Positions 46,001-61,600 of a stretch of 64,000 nucleotides of DNA are shown here, in pieces (position 1 is the first letter of the stretch; each line of letters begins with the position of its first letter). Source of the DNA: Anthopleura xanthogrammica (taxonomy: Eukaryota; Cnidaria; Anthozoa; Actiniaria; Actiniidae); assembly GCA_964019055.1 (NCBI GenBank), contig OZ025212.1:11685391-11749390 (forward strand). Reading direction: 5' to 3'. The notes under the pieces were generated by a model, which was not told the DNA's origin, did no database searches, and saw only the letters and a program-made list of their open reading frames with translations. Made by a program: the position numbers and the translations under genes.

Positions 46001-49000
46001 TGTCGGTGACCATCTAGGTAACTATCTTGCAGCAGTATGTACAACTAGTTGTAGAGGCTTTCAGTCAAGCCAATGACTTGTGGAGAACTAACTGCATTGC
46101 TATAATCATGGCGTAGGCTGTTAGCTAAAATGGGCTGATAACTAACTGACGGTATTAGTATTCAAGTCGATCGTTTTACAAAGGCGAAATCGAACGTAGT
46201 TTGTAATCACTTTCCTCCTTCTAGACGAGGTCCTAGCATATCGGCAAGGGTTACAGACTTCAAAAATAGGTCCAGTGTAGCAGGCCTAGGTATCTAGCTG
46301 TAGGTTTTTAATACTGTGCATGACCTGTTGACAGTTGAATAACAATCATTTATATTAGTATCTCATAAGGTCACGATTAAGAGAAGTGGGACACTTGACC
46401 TCTTCGTGTGGGCCTCTCGGCTTCTGAGTACTCGTACGTGAGCATGCCGTCATTTATACTGCAATTATCACGTCAAATGCTGTTCTTTTTTGTAGTTCTT
46501 TTTCAATTGAATGTTATTTTTAACTTTTAAATATTTTCATTTTATCTCTATGACTGCAAAAATATCAAAAACATCCAACTTAATGTGATATTTTGTTAAC
46601 CTATATATTTTGCTGTGTTTTTGATATCACACATTCAGTGTGACTTCTCAAGCCTGCCACGTTCATTGCTCAATAAAATTATTTAATTCCAAGTCGCATT
46701 ATTTTCATTTTATGTCTATGGCTGCAAAAATATCAAAAATATCCAACTTAATGTGATATTTTGTTCACCTATATATTTTGCTGTGTTTTTTGATATCACA
46801 AATATATATTCAGTGTGACTTCTCAAGCCTGCCACGTTCATTGCTCAATAAAAGTCTTTAATTCCAAGTCGCATTTTAACTAAAGTCATAAATGTCTTCT
46901 CGAGTAATTTAAAAATTACCTGGAGTTGTCTACAAATACAGTGACACTGTTTAACTTTTTTTTTTTCCTGACGTTTTGGCTGGTGAATAAACCCAAACAT
47001 TGGATATTGGACTTTTTCTTCAGATGCTAATAGTTCCATAAATTAGCATTGTAAATTATTATTGGTCCATGAAATCCACTAATGGATTGCGCTGTGGGAA
47101 GCTAATGAGGTTGAAAATAGAATAACAAGATGAGTGCATGATTACAACAACTTGATGTCTTGTGATCAACTGTTGAAGTGATTGTATATGACTTTTGACA
47201 CCTATGGTGCATAGACGGCTTTCTATAACCTATTGTACCAGTATGGACGATGATGAGGTGAGACCACAGATCATTGAGTTTACTCTTTGTCTAGATATTG
47301 TAAATATTTAGTTTGCCAGCACAAGTCGCTTTGCAACACTACCTCAGTATTCTAGCTAGACTAGTATATTAAACATTGAGTGGTCAACCATCTCCCTGGG
47401 TCAACTAATAAGTGTTGAAGTTAAGTCCTAAGGATTAGAACAGCAACTCATAAACAACGTGAGAGTAGTCGAAAGTTCGGTTTTTCTGCAATTAAATTCA
47501 TACCTTTGTGCATGTTGGTCGGTTTAGCTGAGACCTAGCGAGGCAGGATCAATGCGAGCTTACATAATACTTTAGTATTTTCGATCTTTTCTGTTATAAA
47601 TTGTACACGAAATCCTTTCAAAGAGGTGTTAGGTTCATCCAAAGCGATTGATGTTGTGTACTTTACTGGCCATCCATTGTATCCAGCCTGATCGTATGGA
47701 TTACAAACTGTCAACAAATCTTTAGTTTTCAAGAGCAATTACTCGATCGTTATTATCATCCAATAACGAAATTAGCTATCACCAACTGCTCCTTCCAGTG
47801 ATGAAGTCCTTTTTTCAAAATCTCCTAATAATATATTGCTTTACTACATTAGTTTAAGTCATCATGACTTAAAAAACATATACTGAATCCAACAGGCAGG
47901 CTCATTTAAGTCTGCCTTAATCCTCATAATTCAATGTATATTATTGATGTATAACACATAGAGCAGGCTAAATCAGACACATTAAAAACATGTTGTCCAA
48001 CATACTTCTTCATAATCATAACATGAAATAAAGGAATGTCTTTACTTTGAAAGAGGTAGCGACAGAAAGGCAGTATTCAGGTGCCACCCCTAAACAAACA
48101 ATCTAAAAACAAACACAAGGTCTGATTGCCCTTGGTGAAGCTCGACAAACTATAAATCTTTAATTCAAGCTTTATTCAGTCGATAGTGTGCCATGTAGCT
48201 CCATTTTTGGGATAATCATTTGAAGTTTTGTTTTTCTCTGGCTTTTTCCACAGCAGGCTGATCTTCCTTCCGTCACTCGTAAAATCTCGGCTCCTGCCTT
48301 TCGAATGGGCCGTCGCTCATCGCAAGTCCAAATGCAAATGCATGCACACAGACGCAGCTCTGTTTCAGCTTTGCCTCGACGGATGGGAAGAAGAGGCAGT
48401 GAGGTAAGGGTTATCTATGCTCAAAACTAAATTAATGATAATAGTTGAGTAGATATATGATATAAGTTGAATAATAATCCCAACTTCTTGGTACAAGCAT
48501 AAAGAAGCTCCTTTCAGTGCATGTATTTTTACGACACAAGGATTGAGCTTCGGATAGATATTTAAAGCACTGATCATTTCAGTTCAAGGGTTCTTATCAG
48601 CGCTACTTCACCTTTAAATAATGCTACTAAACTTGAGGGTATCATGATAGAATACAGCTTAAAGTATATAAGTATCAATATCACTTATTTCGCAACAAGC
48701 CAGTGATTTGTATAAAACAATATACCTTATCAAAACATGGGCCGTTACGTTTATTATTTATTGTCGAGTCATTCCAAGGTTTTCGAATTGGAGTAGCCAG
48801 AGTGTAAGGCTAACCGCGGATAGCAAATTCAAGCCATTTCTTTCTTGTCCCTTGGTTTACATTATTCGTGACAAAATGTTCCAAATTATTTTATGGCTCA
48901 CGCATTTAAAGTGAGTTGAAGTGTGCCTCTACTTATTTGCATCGTCGTTAATTAACCTTAACATGAATAGTCAGATTCCATTTTTTCCTGCGTCGGTTAT

Positions 49001-49625
49001 AAAAAAAATTAATGTCTCGACATAAATCTTTCAAATAATTAAATAATCCCCTTCATTTCGGATTTTCTACAAAGTTATTGATTTTGCTCCCGGATATTGC
49101 AACCAAACTGAACACGCGCTTGGATGATGCGAAATTTTCGTATATTGGACGTTCTCGTGTGATAAAGCTTCGTTGGTCACAAACAAACAACGCACTATCA
49201 ATCAGGAGAATAGTTGCGTGTTTTTATTGATTCTAACTTACTAAATATGTCAGTACTGTGAGTAAAGGGTTGCTTGTCTTGTCACGTTATGTAAGGGTTA
49301 TAGTATAACTATATTCATAGTGCTTAAAAACTGTTCTTCTTCAAGTAACGTGGTTAGTTTCCGGCAGGTGAATCCGTTATATAAAACATGTTCGTACACA
49401 ACTAGATTTCACTCATTCCTTTGACTAAGTATTCTTTCGAATAAACCGGTTGGCTAATATCAGGCAAGAATCTAGAATCCATAATAATAATAATAATAAT
49501 AATAATAATGGAAACTTTATTTCATTGTTTTTTTTTTACATTTACAATTGTAAATCTCACTACGAATAGGTAATTTACAACTGACTACTTGAATTGAAGA
49601 TAATACACACAAATACACACTCACA

Positions 49626-49666
<41 letters not shown>

Positions 49667-52600
49667 TAATAATAATGATGATGATAATAATAATAATAAT
49701 AATGATAATAATAATGATGATGATGATGATAATGAAATCTATGATAAAAACTGAGAGAGCCATGAGATAACCATGGAAATAAATCTAGGGTTTTTATTTG
49801 CCATATTCAGCAAAGCAAGGGAGAAACGCGACCAAGCTAGAGGAAATATAAGTAAACTGTCTTACTTTGCAATGGTAACGAAGGCAGAGGCCTGCCCCAC
49901 CTGTAGTAGATTTCAACAAGTAATTAGTGAAGTGCGCACAAATCACGGCATGCGGCAAAATGGGACTAAGGACATTCTGTTAGCCAATCACGACTTGAGA
50001 TTACTCATCCAATTAGGAAGCTAGAATATGATGCATCAGATAGATTCATGAGGGAAGATGAAGACTGTTATATTTGACGAACCCTCCCTGCCTTTACGCC
50101 TGAGTACAGAAACCTATCTGAGTCCCCTAGTAACCTCACAGGGAGTCCGAGCTTGGTTTTGTGCAAGTAAATATCGCATTTTTTCGAAGAATTTACTGGC
50201 TGACTGAAATAGCCGATAATCTTCCCTTGCTATTTTTGCTAAAAGGGCTCCGATTGAGGTAAAACTCGGTCCTAGCGTAGAAACGTAGATGAATAAAAAT
50301 ATTCGAAAAAAATGCAATTTATTGTTAACTACAAAAAATCACACTTGGGCTCTCTGTGGTAGCCTTGCAGTGGCTTTAGACTCTTGCCAATAATCCTTTA
50401 CGCGGATTTTTAATCGTTTGGACTTTGTGTGACCAGTGTCCTCTAGGGTTTTCTTTCTCAATTCCTCATTCTCAATCGTTATCTTCTCAAAACGTCGAAG
50501 TGGTTTACAGTCATATTTACTCAAAACAGCATAATATCACAAACTCCAGTATACCAATGTTTTGGCATGATTTCTATTGAATCCTTCTTGTAAATGGTTG
50601 TCTATTATTGACCCCGTGCTTTGGCCATATACCCACGTGAGGTCTAATTAATTCTCCTACCGCGCACTTGGCGCGCGCGGCCGTGTAAGTTCCTTTGGTC
50701 TACACAATGTGCGTCTCTTAGAAGATTAATCTTAAAAGTTGTTATGAATTCCTTCCGATATAAAAACTAACATATATCCATGAATCTCAGTCGGTTAGTG
50801 AGTGCGTGTGTTTTGTAAGACTAATTATGCACGCACGGATAACAAAACCTCCAATTACAAACAATAGTTAAATCTTCTTCTCTCTTTAGGCATTGTTTGA
50901 CTTTGTTTGCCTTGCATTAGTGATAATAACGAATGACTTTCGGCTCTACAAAGGGTTTGCTGACTTTTGTTTGTTGATTTGGAGCTTTGTTTCCTTGGAG
51001 TTAAGATAAACATGCAAGCCTTTTGACTCTTACTCCACAACAACCCCAAACTTAAGAATGGAGTTCAACGTTAAGGCAGTGTTCTTTTGTGCTATAAACT
51101 TTACATGGATTATCGTGACTTTGATAATGGAAATGATCGAAAACAATGAACAACAAGAAGTAAGTCGAAAATTGCTAGAAGGAATGTAAAAACTAGTCTT
51201 AGTAACACGATGTAGATCTTGTTACATTTTGGGTTAATGTTGAAGTAGAAGGAAAACCGGGCGCGGAATAATAATCCTGGCCTAATTGAGTTGTCGCCGG
51301 CGTAGTTTTTAACACCTACTTCAGATGGTTAGGTAATCCATCTTTGCATTTGTTCGGTTCGTGTTAAGAAAGTGTCAACTACTAGTAAAAAAAAACACAA
51401 CAATTTCCTGAAATAAAGAAGGAAATATTGTCAAAATACAAGAAAATAATCTCAAGTTAGTATGGATTACATGAAACCTATTAACATCGTGATCCGAAAC
51501 TAAAGCCGGTATTTCACATCAGTTTACTTCAAAACCAGTCAAGTAAACTATAGTATTCTGCATTAGCGATTTTATGAAATCCAAACTTTGACATATATAT
51601 ATATATATATTTTTTATACATATAAGATTTGTCAAATAAGTATATTCTTAAAGTATATCTGTGAACGCCATTCAAGTTATTGTTCATCGATCAGTAAGTT
51701 TTCACACCGAAGATGTAGATAACCTTTACAGGCCTTGCTTCAATGTTACATTCAAGGTGCAGGTCGGTGGGGTTATTAGGATATATCAGGTATTATCTCA
51801 TGTTTACCCGCTCCTCGAAACTCCCTGGATTAGTTAAGTACTGTAACAGGTTACCCCACTTACAAGACTAGACATTCTCGTGTAGTATCAAGATACAGAT
51901 GTTTATTTCAAGAACAATTCTTTTGTATGGAGTTACTCGTTGCTTAGTGATTCGATAGCTGATAGCATTTATTCTTTGAAAAAGTCGTATACAATATACT
52001 TTCTAAGAGTTCAATGCATGGGTACTGACGCAGTCAATTGCAAATCGACGCACATCTGTACGGCTTAGATTTTCATTTTATTGTGTTGAACAAACTAGCG
52101 TGTGTGCGTGTAAGCATGCCTTCGACGTCACAAGTTAATTACAAATTACATTGTAATCAAAAGAACACTTAACAACAAACAAGTAGTTTATACTGAAAGG
52201 CACTTGTGAGCATCATAAATAGTCTCTCCTTGGAAGGGAGAGGGTGTATCAGTCTTGTAGCTACACGCTCAATTGCTCGTACATCATTCAAAGAGGAGTG
52301 AACATTCTTGTGGTTTGACAGTGAAACACATTTCTTTAGTTTCCCTTTGGTTGTATATGAAGCGGTGCCTTTTGGTCAAATTGACAGTATGACGCCTACA
52401 TTCATTCCTTTGTTCTACTAATGAGCTGGTAAGTTACTACTTTAGTAAACACAGATGTGTGAAACACTTTACTTAGAAATACGCATATAACATGCATTTG
52501 TGTATATTGGTACAAATGATATGGGCCAGCTTTTCTCAAAACTGAAGGTTAGTATATTAGTAGTACCTGACATGGCGAATCTTCTGATAATAACTATGTT

Positions 52601-55600
52601 CTAGATCACGAGAAAAGTACGTCTTTTAAACGCAAGCGCATCGCACCAAGCATAGCTCGAAGGACGCTCAGTCCATAGCAGTGATTCAGTTTATAATTTT
52701 AATAGAAGTCCTAACACTTCCTGATTTTAACCTTCCATAATTTACCAGTGGATCTGATACAAAATGCTGACAGAAGTTAGCGAAAGTAAATAACTGCATG
52801 ATGATGATATCATCTGTTAGCAAATGTACTCTCTAGAAGCTAGGACAAACGATAATGATTTGAGCAAATGAGTTTATTCATACTGGATAACCCTAAAATC
52901 CAAACTCAAAGTAGTTAATAGTTAATTTGATACTACGGTGAAGTGTGCGAGAATCTGTAAGCCCAAAGTGAAATCTTACATTATTACGATGGAATTTTTT
53001 ATTGAAATGGCAAAAAGATTTAGAGTTTTACTAAGAAATGTCAACTCTAAGTCAATTAACGATCATCATTTGAATCCAATTATGAGCTGAGACACTCTGT
53101 TTTCCTGTACTTGTACACATCTCTTGTCAATAGGTATTTACCAACCCCACCTAGCAAGGTTATTAAAAGATTGCTTGCGACAACACACCTCCTACGTAGC
53201 CTTATTCCCTCCGAAAAGACCTTCGAAGTTAGATTCATTTAGATTTCAGTTGATTAGTGGTATAGCTGAAGACTATTCCTGGTGAATACCGCTGACCTAA
53301 ATGACTGTAGAATAGCTTAGAGGGCTCATATTTTCCTGCTGTTTGTTATGATATCACGCGAAGACGGGCGCCAGCCTCCTGATCAACAAGCATAAAAAAA
53401 ACCGTCAACAAAACAGTGCTAAAAATCACAAATAGACCCATTTAAACATTATTAAATCTCGACGAAGTCGAATCAGTCGTATTTTTTTCCCGATGTGTGT
53501 GTCATCACGTCTTGGACACGAGCTACGTGATCAGTATTGATCAATTAAAACTGCTCTCGCCACTCAACATGTTAATCAAAACCGAATGCTTGCTCTCCTG
53601 TAGTTCATTGAAAGTTCAATTAGCCCATTGTACAAACCCAGCGTTGCTTGCTTCTTAGCATGCCAGTTTTCAGATAGTTTATAGTAATTATTAATAATAA
53701 TGATATTCCAATACTAATATATATTGTCTTCAAGACGTAAGCTGATCAGTAGAGTGACATGGTCCTTATAGTGGCAAAGTATATTAAATTATTATTAAAT
53801 TATTAGCCAGACTTCGCAAAGTTCATCAATAAAACTTGGCTCTTGATATCTTGAAATATCATTAAGAACTGTTACAATCTTATGGTTTTCTCTCTCTCAA
53901 AAAAAAAAATGGATTTTTTTTATTAGGAAATGTCAAAAATACTTTAGCGCTAATAAAATAAAAGACATCGCACTGGCTCTCTTAGGTACTTGAGTGTTGT
54001 ATTATTGAAAATAAATATAGGAGTTAAATATACACTTCCAAGATATCAAGGTAGAAAAGAGGTTTCGATTTCATCGAGGCAAACAATAGTTTTCTGGATT
54101 ACGAATAATCGCACAATTCACTTACAGGTATTGTGATATCTCTCTAACGGCAGACAAGGATTATTTTTTACTCTCCGAATCATCCCCGTTTACATTCTTA
54201 ACATGCCTGCTTTTGTTGGCATGGACCAATGATTGCTCGTGGGTTATCTTGGTATTCAAGTCCTTTCAAACAAATCAATCACCTTTGAACTACGTAGAAC
54301 AGAAGTAAGGACAATATGGCTGTAGGTAGCACACTAAACGAGTCAAAAGTAATGGATTATCTAAGAATATTGACACCTTGAGTCAAGAATAACCGGGCTC
54401 AATGGCAATGGTAACTGCTGTGGTGAGAAAGGAAGTAGATCTCAACTATGGTCGGCTCAGATGGAAGAGAAAGGCCAAATCCAAGGGCAAAATGCTTGAC
54501 ACAATCGTAGGGAACTTGGAACTAGTTTACTTTTTCACGGTGGGTGAAACTATAAACAGCAGTAGAAATAAATGGTCGATTAGACTATTTTTAAAGCTAA
54601 GTTTAGGATACAAAAGCCTAGGTGTAAATGTTCTTTTACTGGTCTTTTTGAGTTACACAACATGTGGTAAAGTTAGTCTCGAAAGAAGTTTATTTGAAGT
54701 GTGATTGAACTTGACTGTTCGCTGTTGTGGGTCTTGTATAGCTTGTTCACTAACGACCAATTCAATCAGATAATTCCTAATGACTGTATATTTCCTGTTC
54801 GGATAGTGATAGTACACTAGTACACTAGGGCAACTCCGAGAAATACTCATTTGATTGCATCAGAACATGGCAATATTCACGAATCTTATCACATTTGCTG
54901 CCAAGATGTTCAGCGTTTGCTCAACTGTAATTGTTTTAAAATGGCAAGCTTTCAAGGTTTTCAGAAGCATTAACAGAATAAACAGTCTGTTTCCGTTGAG
55001 ATTATTGTTCTAGTGTCCTGGATTTAAGGTTAGGTTTGAAATAAACAGTAAAAGATTGAACATGTAAATTAGTTGAGCGATGATGGATTGTCGCTAAATT
55101 GTACAACTTTGACTAAACATGCGGATTTAGGGGTTTGTGGAGTTGAAAATTCCGTGGTTGAAAGATAGAGCCGTGAATAAGATTCAGATCTGATCGTGAC
55201 TACTGATATGTCGTAATCTCGAAATAAGAGTTTCCTCAGCGACACTAGGGTCTCTAAAAACTTTATTTTGCATTAATTAGAATTCAGTTTTGTCGAATCT
55301 GATGATCATGAACCGTAAGCGATTTTCCATATGAATTGAGTGTTGTAGTCACGCGACAAAGCAATGAGATCGATCAAGTGTACTAATTACACAACTATCA
55401 TTTGAACATCAACCGAGTACTGTGAGCTCTATGAATAATCACACTGTATATGACACTCTACTTAGATTATCCTACTGTACATGGGTTTTAATACCAATAG
55501 TTATTGACCTACTCTTATGATTCCCTGCTATCGATTTTAGTACTACACTCAGCTGGGTGTCATGAATCCTGTGCAACTGTAGTTGAACTGTGAGGTACAC

Positions 55601-58600
55601 ATTTATTTTGTAAGATACAAGGATAAGTCTTAGGATAGTTACTATTATCTTCTCCCAAAAATTGTCATTTTAAGTTAATGTAATTGTAGGCTATTTTGTG
55701 CGACCCTGTAGTTTTCTAAATTTGCGCTTTTTTTTTATGACGATCTTTAAATTTTTCAACGATGAACTTCATAGTTTGAATAACGCAGTGGTAACCTCAA
55801 GGCCATGGTATGGTTTTTATTTCCAACGGCTTTGGATGGCTGCTTGGTAGCTGTCTAATTGTAGTTACGTTGTAAAGAGGAAGTCAAGAGAGTACTAAAA
55901 ATATAACTCTTGCGCTGAGTGTGAGAATTTAGGTTTCAGTTTCTTTTGAAACCATAATTTTTTGGTCTGATGGTTATGTCTTTGTATTTTTATCTTGGTA
56001 AAGTCCCTCATTTACTCCTTTAATAGCGATGTTACACAACTGACCGCTCTCACACTACGTAAGAGTTGATATAAATGAGAGGTAAAAATATATCTCCGAT
56101 AACGCTTCATATAGATTCATTTTCTATCTTATCAGGTACCGGCTCTCACATCATTAGCCAGAAGAAGAAATACTCTAACGCCAGCTTATCCTGTGGGGTT
56201 AAAACGAAGAGGCTCCCGAGGGTTTTGTAACGCTGGTGAGTACCAAAAATAATGATTAAGATCTGCAACATCTTTTTAAAAGTGAAAAAAGGTTTCTATT
56301 GATATAAATGTTTACATATCTACACACAATCTCAGTCTAATAATTGGTTTCCTCTTGAAGGGCCAAGTTATGTCTAGTTTTTTGCACTAGATTTCTTTCT
56401 TCCGGTGTCTCTTTTTTTTAACGGAATTGGAAAATTACCTGTCGCTTTGAATCAAGACTGATTATGACCTTCTTACACATCAAGATCAGTAGTTAGTTAG
56501 TGTTTTGCTAATCATATACTGTAGATAATACTGAGAAGCATAAAACCTTGGGATGTACAACAAGTTAAGAAAACAACTTTGTACTTGTTGTTTGGTCTGA
56601 GTGCCGGGAAGTTTTAATGACGTCACAGTGTGAGCATAAAGTACTTGAAGTCAGAATCGCTGCCATCATTGCATCACTACACTGATCAAGCGTGGTAAAA
56701 TTCTACCTAATAGCCATCACACCGGGTATGAGCTATGATAATTTATTGGTGGGAAGTATGGACCACCCTCAGTGAACTAAATGTGCTTTATGATACAGGA
56801 TGCAATTGTTTCAAGCGAATATGCTTGCGGGCATTAGACCGTGATCATGATGTAAAGAGGCAGTGGTTTGAAGCTATTGAACAAGACTCGAGTGACAAAT
56901 AACAGATCATTTTGTACAGTTTCTGACTATTATAATTGACCCGAAAACCACAAAATATAAACAATGGTGGGAACCAAACAAGGAAACCTTATTCTTTTAA
57001 ATTATCGATGCTACATAAATGTGAAATTACTTTCAATTAACTTAAGCTCATTACTGTTATGTCGGGACTCGTTCTGGCGGTATGTTCAAATGTCACGGCA
57101 ATTAATAATACATTTTTGTTGATAACATCGTAATATTTATTGATTTTCGGTACGTTTTCGTGCGAAAAACCGATCAATTGATGGCGAATGGGATAAGATA
57201 ATTAGACTGCGGTCTTGCGGAAGGAACAAGACAAGACAATTGGATAATGTTTCGGAAATGAACTGATTAAGTTATCTTCCGAAGAAGTTGTTAAGATATG
57301 CAATCCAAGAGATCAGAAGCAAAGGTTTGAATCAGTACTAGACGTAATCATTACTGACTCAGCAGTAGAGTTTGCTAGTTTCACCTGCAAAACCTGTTAC
57401 ATGGGCGTGGCGTTCTTCCTCTAAAATCATTTCTTCTTATTCGTGTTTGGCTCGTACGTTAAGACTACGGTTTGATGAGGTGAACAAACGATTCCACCAT
57501 CATTATTCGTTTGGCTATCGAGTGTAAAACCCAAGTAGGAATATTCTAAATGTTTCATTGATGATTCATTAAGATCTTTGTTTCACTTTCTTTAGAATTT
57601 CACCTGAATAATATACAAACCAAGGCAAAGCATGAGATGTTGGCAAATCTAGTTTTACCCGCCTTCGCAGAGCCTTCATTTCGAGGAAGAGAACGACGGA
57701 TAACGTGTGCATGTCATCCTCCTACGGTGAAGACTAAGAAAGATGGTAGGTGGACACAAATGGAGCTATTGCAAGTGTAATTCTTGATCAGCTTGAGAAT
57801 CAACTGGTCGAGCTTTATATGAAAGGAATATGATTTAGTATAACAACAAGAACAACAACAAAAAGCAAAGATGTTATATTCATTTTGTTGGACCAGAATA
57901 CACTTAGCTAGAATATTAGTAAATATCACTGGCAAAATTAACTTGGTGTTTCTTTTTATTTCAGAAAAGCGTTTCCAAATCACCAATGAAATCCTAGAAA
58001 CAGAGAAGAAATATCTAGCGTGTTTGAACACCTTAAAAAATGTAAGACAAACACTAAGTAGATTCCGTGATGTTGACTTGTTTGTTATCCACCATTATAT
58101 TAGTTTATAATAACGGAAGCACAGACTATGAGATTCCACAAATGATAGCGTTGATATCCAATTGATGTTAATCATTTTATCGAGATTTTTACTAACCAGA
58201 ACTGATGCTATGAAAATTATTTTTATAGACTTTTGAGGATCCAATGAGAGAAGGAAATTTTCTAACAACGAAAGAAATAGAGTGAGTATGTTGCGCTATG
58301 TGCAGTTGCACGGAAAACCTTTTTTACGAAAAAGAAAATAACATTATAGACCCCTTGCAGCACGTCGGAATGCAGCTCAATTTGGAGAACAAACCAATGG
58401 GTTCCAATTCCCAGGAGATTGAAATTCTTTTGTTTTATCCTCTAAATTGAGGACGTGCTGCAAGGGGTCCATATAACAATCAGAGCTCAGAATTAACTTA
58501 TCAGAGTGCCATACGTGCTAATCTTATCGTATGGTAATATTATTTTGTTTTGACTTCAGCATAATATTTCCAAATGAACTTGGACAAATTCGTGCAAGTC

Positions 58601-61600
58601 ACACACACTTCATGAAGGAGCTTGAAGAAAGAATCGAAAACTGGAAACAATATGGCATCGTGGGTGACATCTTCACCAAGCTTAGTAGCTCCTATCATGT
58701 AAGTACTATCTATAGTTAGTCATATCAAGCTATCATTCTTAGGATGCAGACATTAATATTCAAGCCTGGTCGGGGACGAATCAAAGTATCAAAAAATGCC
58801 GCCATGTTGGTGGATATGACAAAGACATTTTAATTTTGTGAAATTCATTCATAATGGCCGCCATGACGTGACCCTAGTCAGTAGTAGCTTCCTATTTACT
58901 GAGTCAATCTTATCACGGCAAGACCTTGGCATATGCACGACTATCATGTTTATTGAAGACAGATTTCTCGAAGTTTCTCACTGCATTGGCCTCGAAGAGA
59001 TAATAATGAGGAAGTTGATACAGACATGTTGATAAAACAACCGATTGAAGATTTTGTTTGTATATCTGTAACAATACTTGTTATCTTATGACCAGGCTAA
59101 AAAAATGATAACAGGGCTATTCAAAATATCGCAGGCATAAATAACATATATAACATAGCTTATTATAAAATATATCTAAATGAGTGGGCGAGTTGCAGAC
59201 AGGAGAAGTGGTCAGTAGTGGGTGGAAATAACACTTAAGAAGATCGATGATTTTTTTAAAAGCGTGACGTCAGGATTGCGGTTGGAATCGTGCGTAGACA
59301 GAAATCTGAATAATGCTAATAAATATTACCTAATAATAGGTGAAATATTTTTGTCACGTTTCGGTAGTTCCAGTACGTGTCTATCTTATTAATTATATTT
59401 ATGATTATTGTTTTATTGATTATTTGGTGGCAGGGATATTTGGGTTAATCAGTCAGGTTCTACACGTCTATCTTTTCTAATGTATCATTGATTTTCCTAT
59501 TCATTAACTTCCAGATTGATGTTCTAAAAATCTATTCTGATTACGTCAACAACTTTCCCAAAGCCATGGCTATCATTAACAAGTCTTCTAGAAGCTCGCA
59601 AAAGTTCAAGCGCTTTCTTCAGGCCTGTTCGACCGATCCAGATTGCGAGGGACTGGATCTAGGAGCTTATCTGCTCACTCCTATACAACGGTTACCAAGA
59701 TACGTCCTCCTTCTTAGGGTAAGAATGCATGGTTTAGCTCTGGTTCAAAATCGTTAACAATTGTTCTTTACAGAACTATTACTTTGCCACATTCACCGCC
59801 ACCATTACCACCGTCATCATCATCAGCAGTATCATCAATATCATCATCACCACCATCAGCAGTATCTTCCCCCATCGATCCCTATCGTCATCACCATTCT
59901 CAACACCATTTATCACCATTATCTACATTTATTAACTACTTTTTAAATTAGCTGGTTTTTTTTTTTTTTGCAGCAATTATTCAAATCCACCGAGTCTTCC
60001 CACCCTGACAGCTTTCATCTCGAAAATGCTCTGGAGAAGATGAAAAATATGATAAATATTCTGAACGACTCGATACAGAGTTCCTGTAAAATAGTCAACG
60101 TTTCCATAAGTAGAAAATCCACTAAACGAAGGTAAGAATATAAGTACCCGAAAATTTTAAGGAGGGGGCGACCCTTGCGTCCCCCTCGCTACCTCACTGT
60201 CTAACCATTGATCAGTTTTGGTGCTTGTGTTACACAGTGTGCACTTTTGTTGATTTTCATCATCAACTGACTTATTTTATATTTTTATCTTTTTTAGATC
60301 ATTAAGAAAAAGACCAGGATTAAAAGAACTTAAGATCACAAAAGAGGATAATGACAGTAGCAGGTAAGCACATCGTCTCGTTATGCTTTCCTGGGTTGCC
60401 TTATGTTGCTCGATGTGCTTATAAGTTGTTTATTTGTTGATCAGATCGAGTCAAGGCAAGAGTACAACAGATGGTAATCCTAAATCTCCAACAAGCCCCA
60501 CATCAGCTGATTCGCCACTAAACAGTTCCACTTCTCCTCCTTTGGCTTCAAGTTCGACACAGGATTCCAGGTAAAGGCATTCAGCTTGTAAACCTATTTC
60601 TTGCCTACTGTGACGTCACTTCACTACAACCATGATTTTCTTCCACACAATAGCGGCCACGTCAACCAATGATTTGAGAAATATTTTCATCAGTTTTAAA
60701 ACGAACTAACACCACGAAGGCTGACGAACTGAGATACTAATCATAGTAAAAACTTTGTTTTTTTTTAGGATTTCACCAGGCCCCGAATCACAGCACAGTG
60801 TTTTCAAACGAGTGAAGTCTGGGGACAAGAAATCTCGTCCAGTGAGCACCGGGGATTTGGATCGGTTTTACGATGCTGACCATTCCAAGGAATTTAACGC
60901 CATCATAGAGGAAGGAGAAGGGAACGACAAGGCTGCCGGGTAAAAACGTTTTCTCCATTTTATTCTTACTTTATATATTGCAAAAGCTGGACCAGTTTCT
61001 TCAATCATTGCATATACACGTTTTCATTGTTTGTACATCTTTTTTTCAGCCAAAGCAAGTTTCGAATAGCAGCAGAGTCCGTCAAGCGTTCTTGGCAAAG
61101 AAGATCAAAGAAATGGCGACGTTCATTCGAAGGAAAGTCTGGAAGCACCAGCACGTTACCTGAACTTGGAAGAGACTTAGGAAGCCCAAGAGAACTGGAC
61201 AACTCGTCTGAAAGATTTCCATATAGTGAGAGTGCCTCACCTACGATATCTCCTTCTCTTTCATTAGAAAATACCAAAATATCGGATGAATCTCAAAGAA
61301 TTGTGGCGTGTAATCCACTTGTTAGTGGAGAAAACAGTGACGGTTTTCCTACGAGCCCTCTGCCGTCTCCAGCTTTCTCTGCAGATGATATTTCTGGACC
61401 GGAAATGGACAAGTCGAATGATTCGGAAAACGTCACGCGGGATGTTACAACGATAAACGAAACGGAGGAGCTGATGTTACCAAATTTCCCTGAAGAAGGT
61501 AGTCCCTACATGACCCATAGAAACATTCGAAGAAAGAATGCAATTCAACAAGTAAGACCTGTATCTGTTGCTTTGCCATTGAGAGAAGCAAGTACGGAGG

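Noticed and set aside
46532..46875. CRISPR-like or regulatory array
   Set aside because: Only two long direct copies, no spacers; an ordinary tandem duplication.
47535..47738. Minus-strand frame with NPYDQAGYNGWPVKY
   Set aside because: Non-ATG start, no splice context and no recognised family. Left out.
54402..54704. 100-codon plus-strand frame in the RhoGEF intron
   Set aside because: No convincing splice sites in phase with flanking exons, no recognisable domain, and mixed hydrophobic low-confidence composition.
59761..59946. His-rich 61-codon frame
   Set aside because: A product of the CAC/CAT trinucleotide run in an intron.
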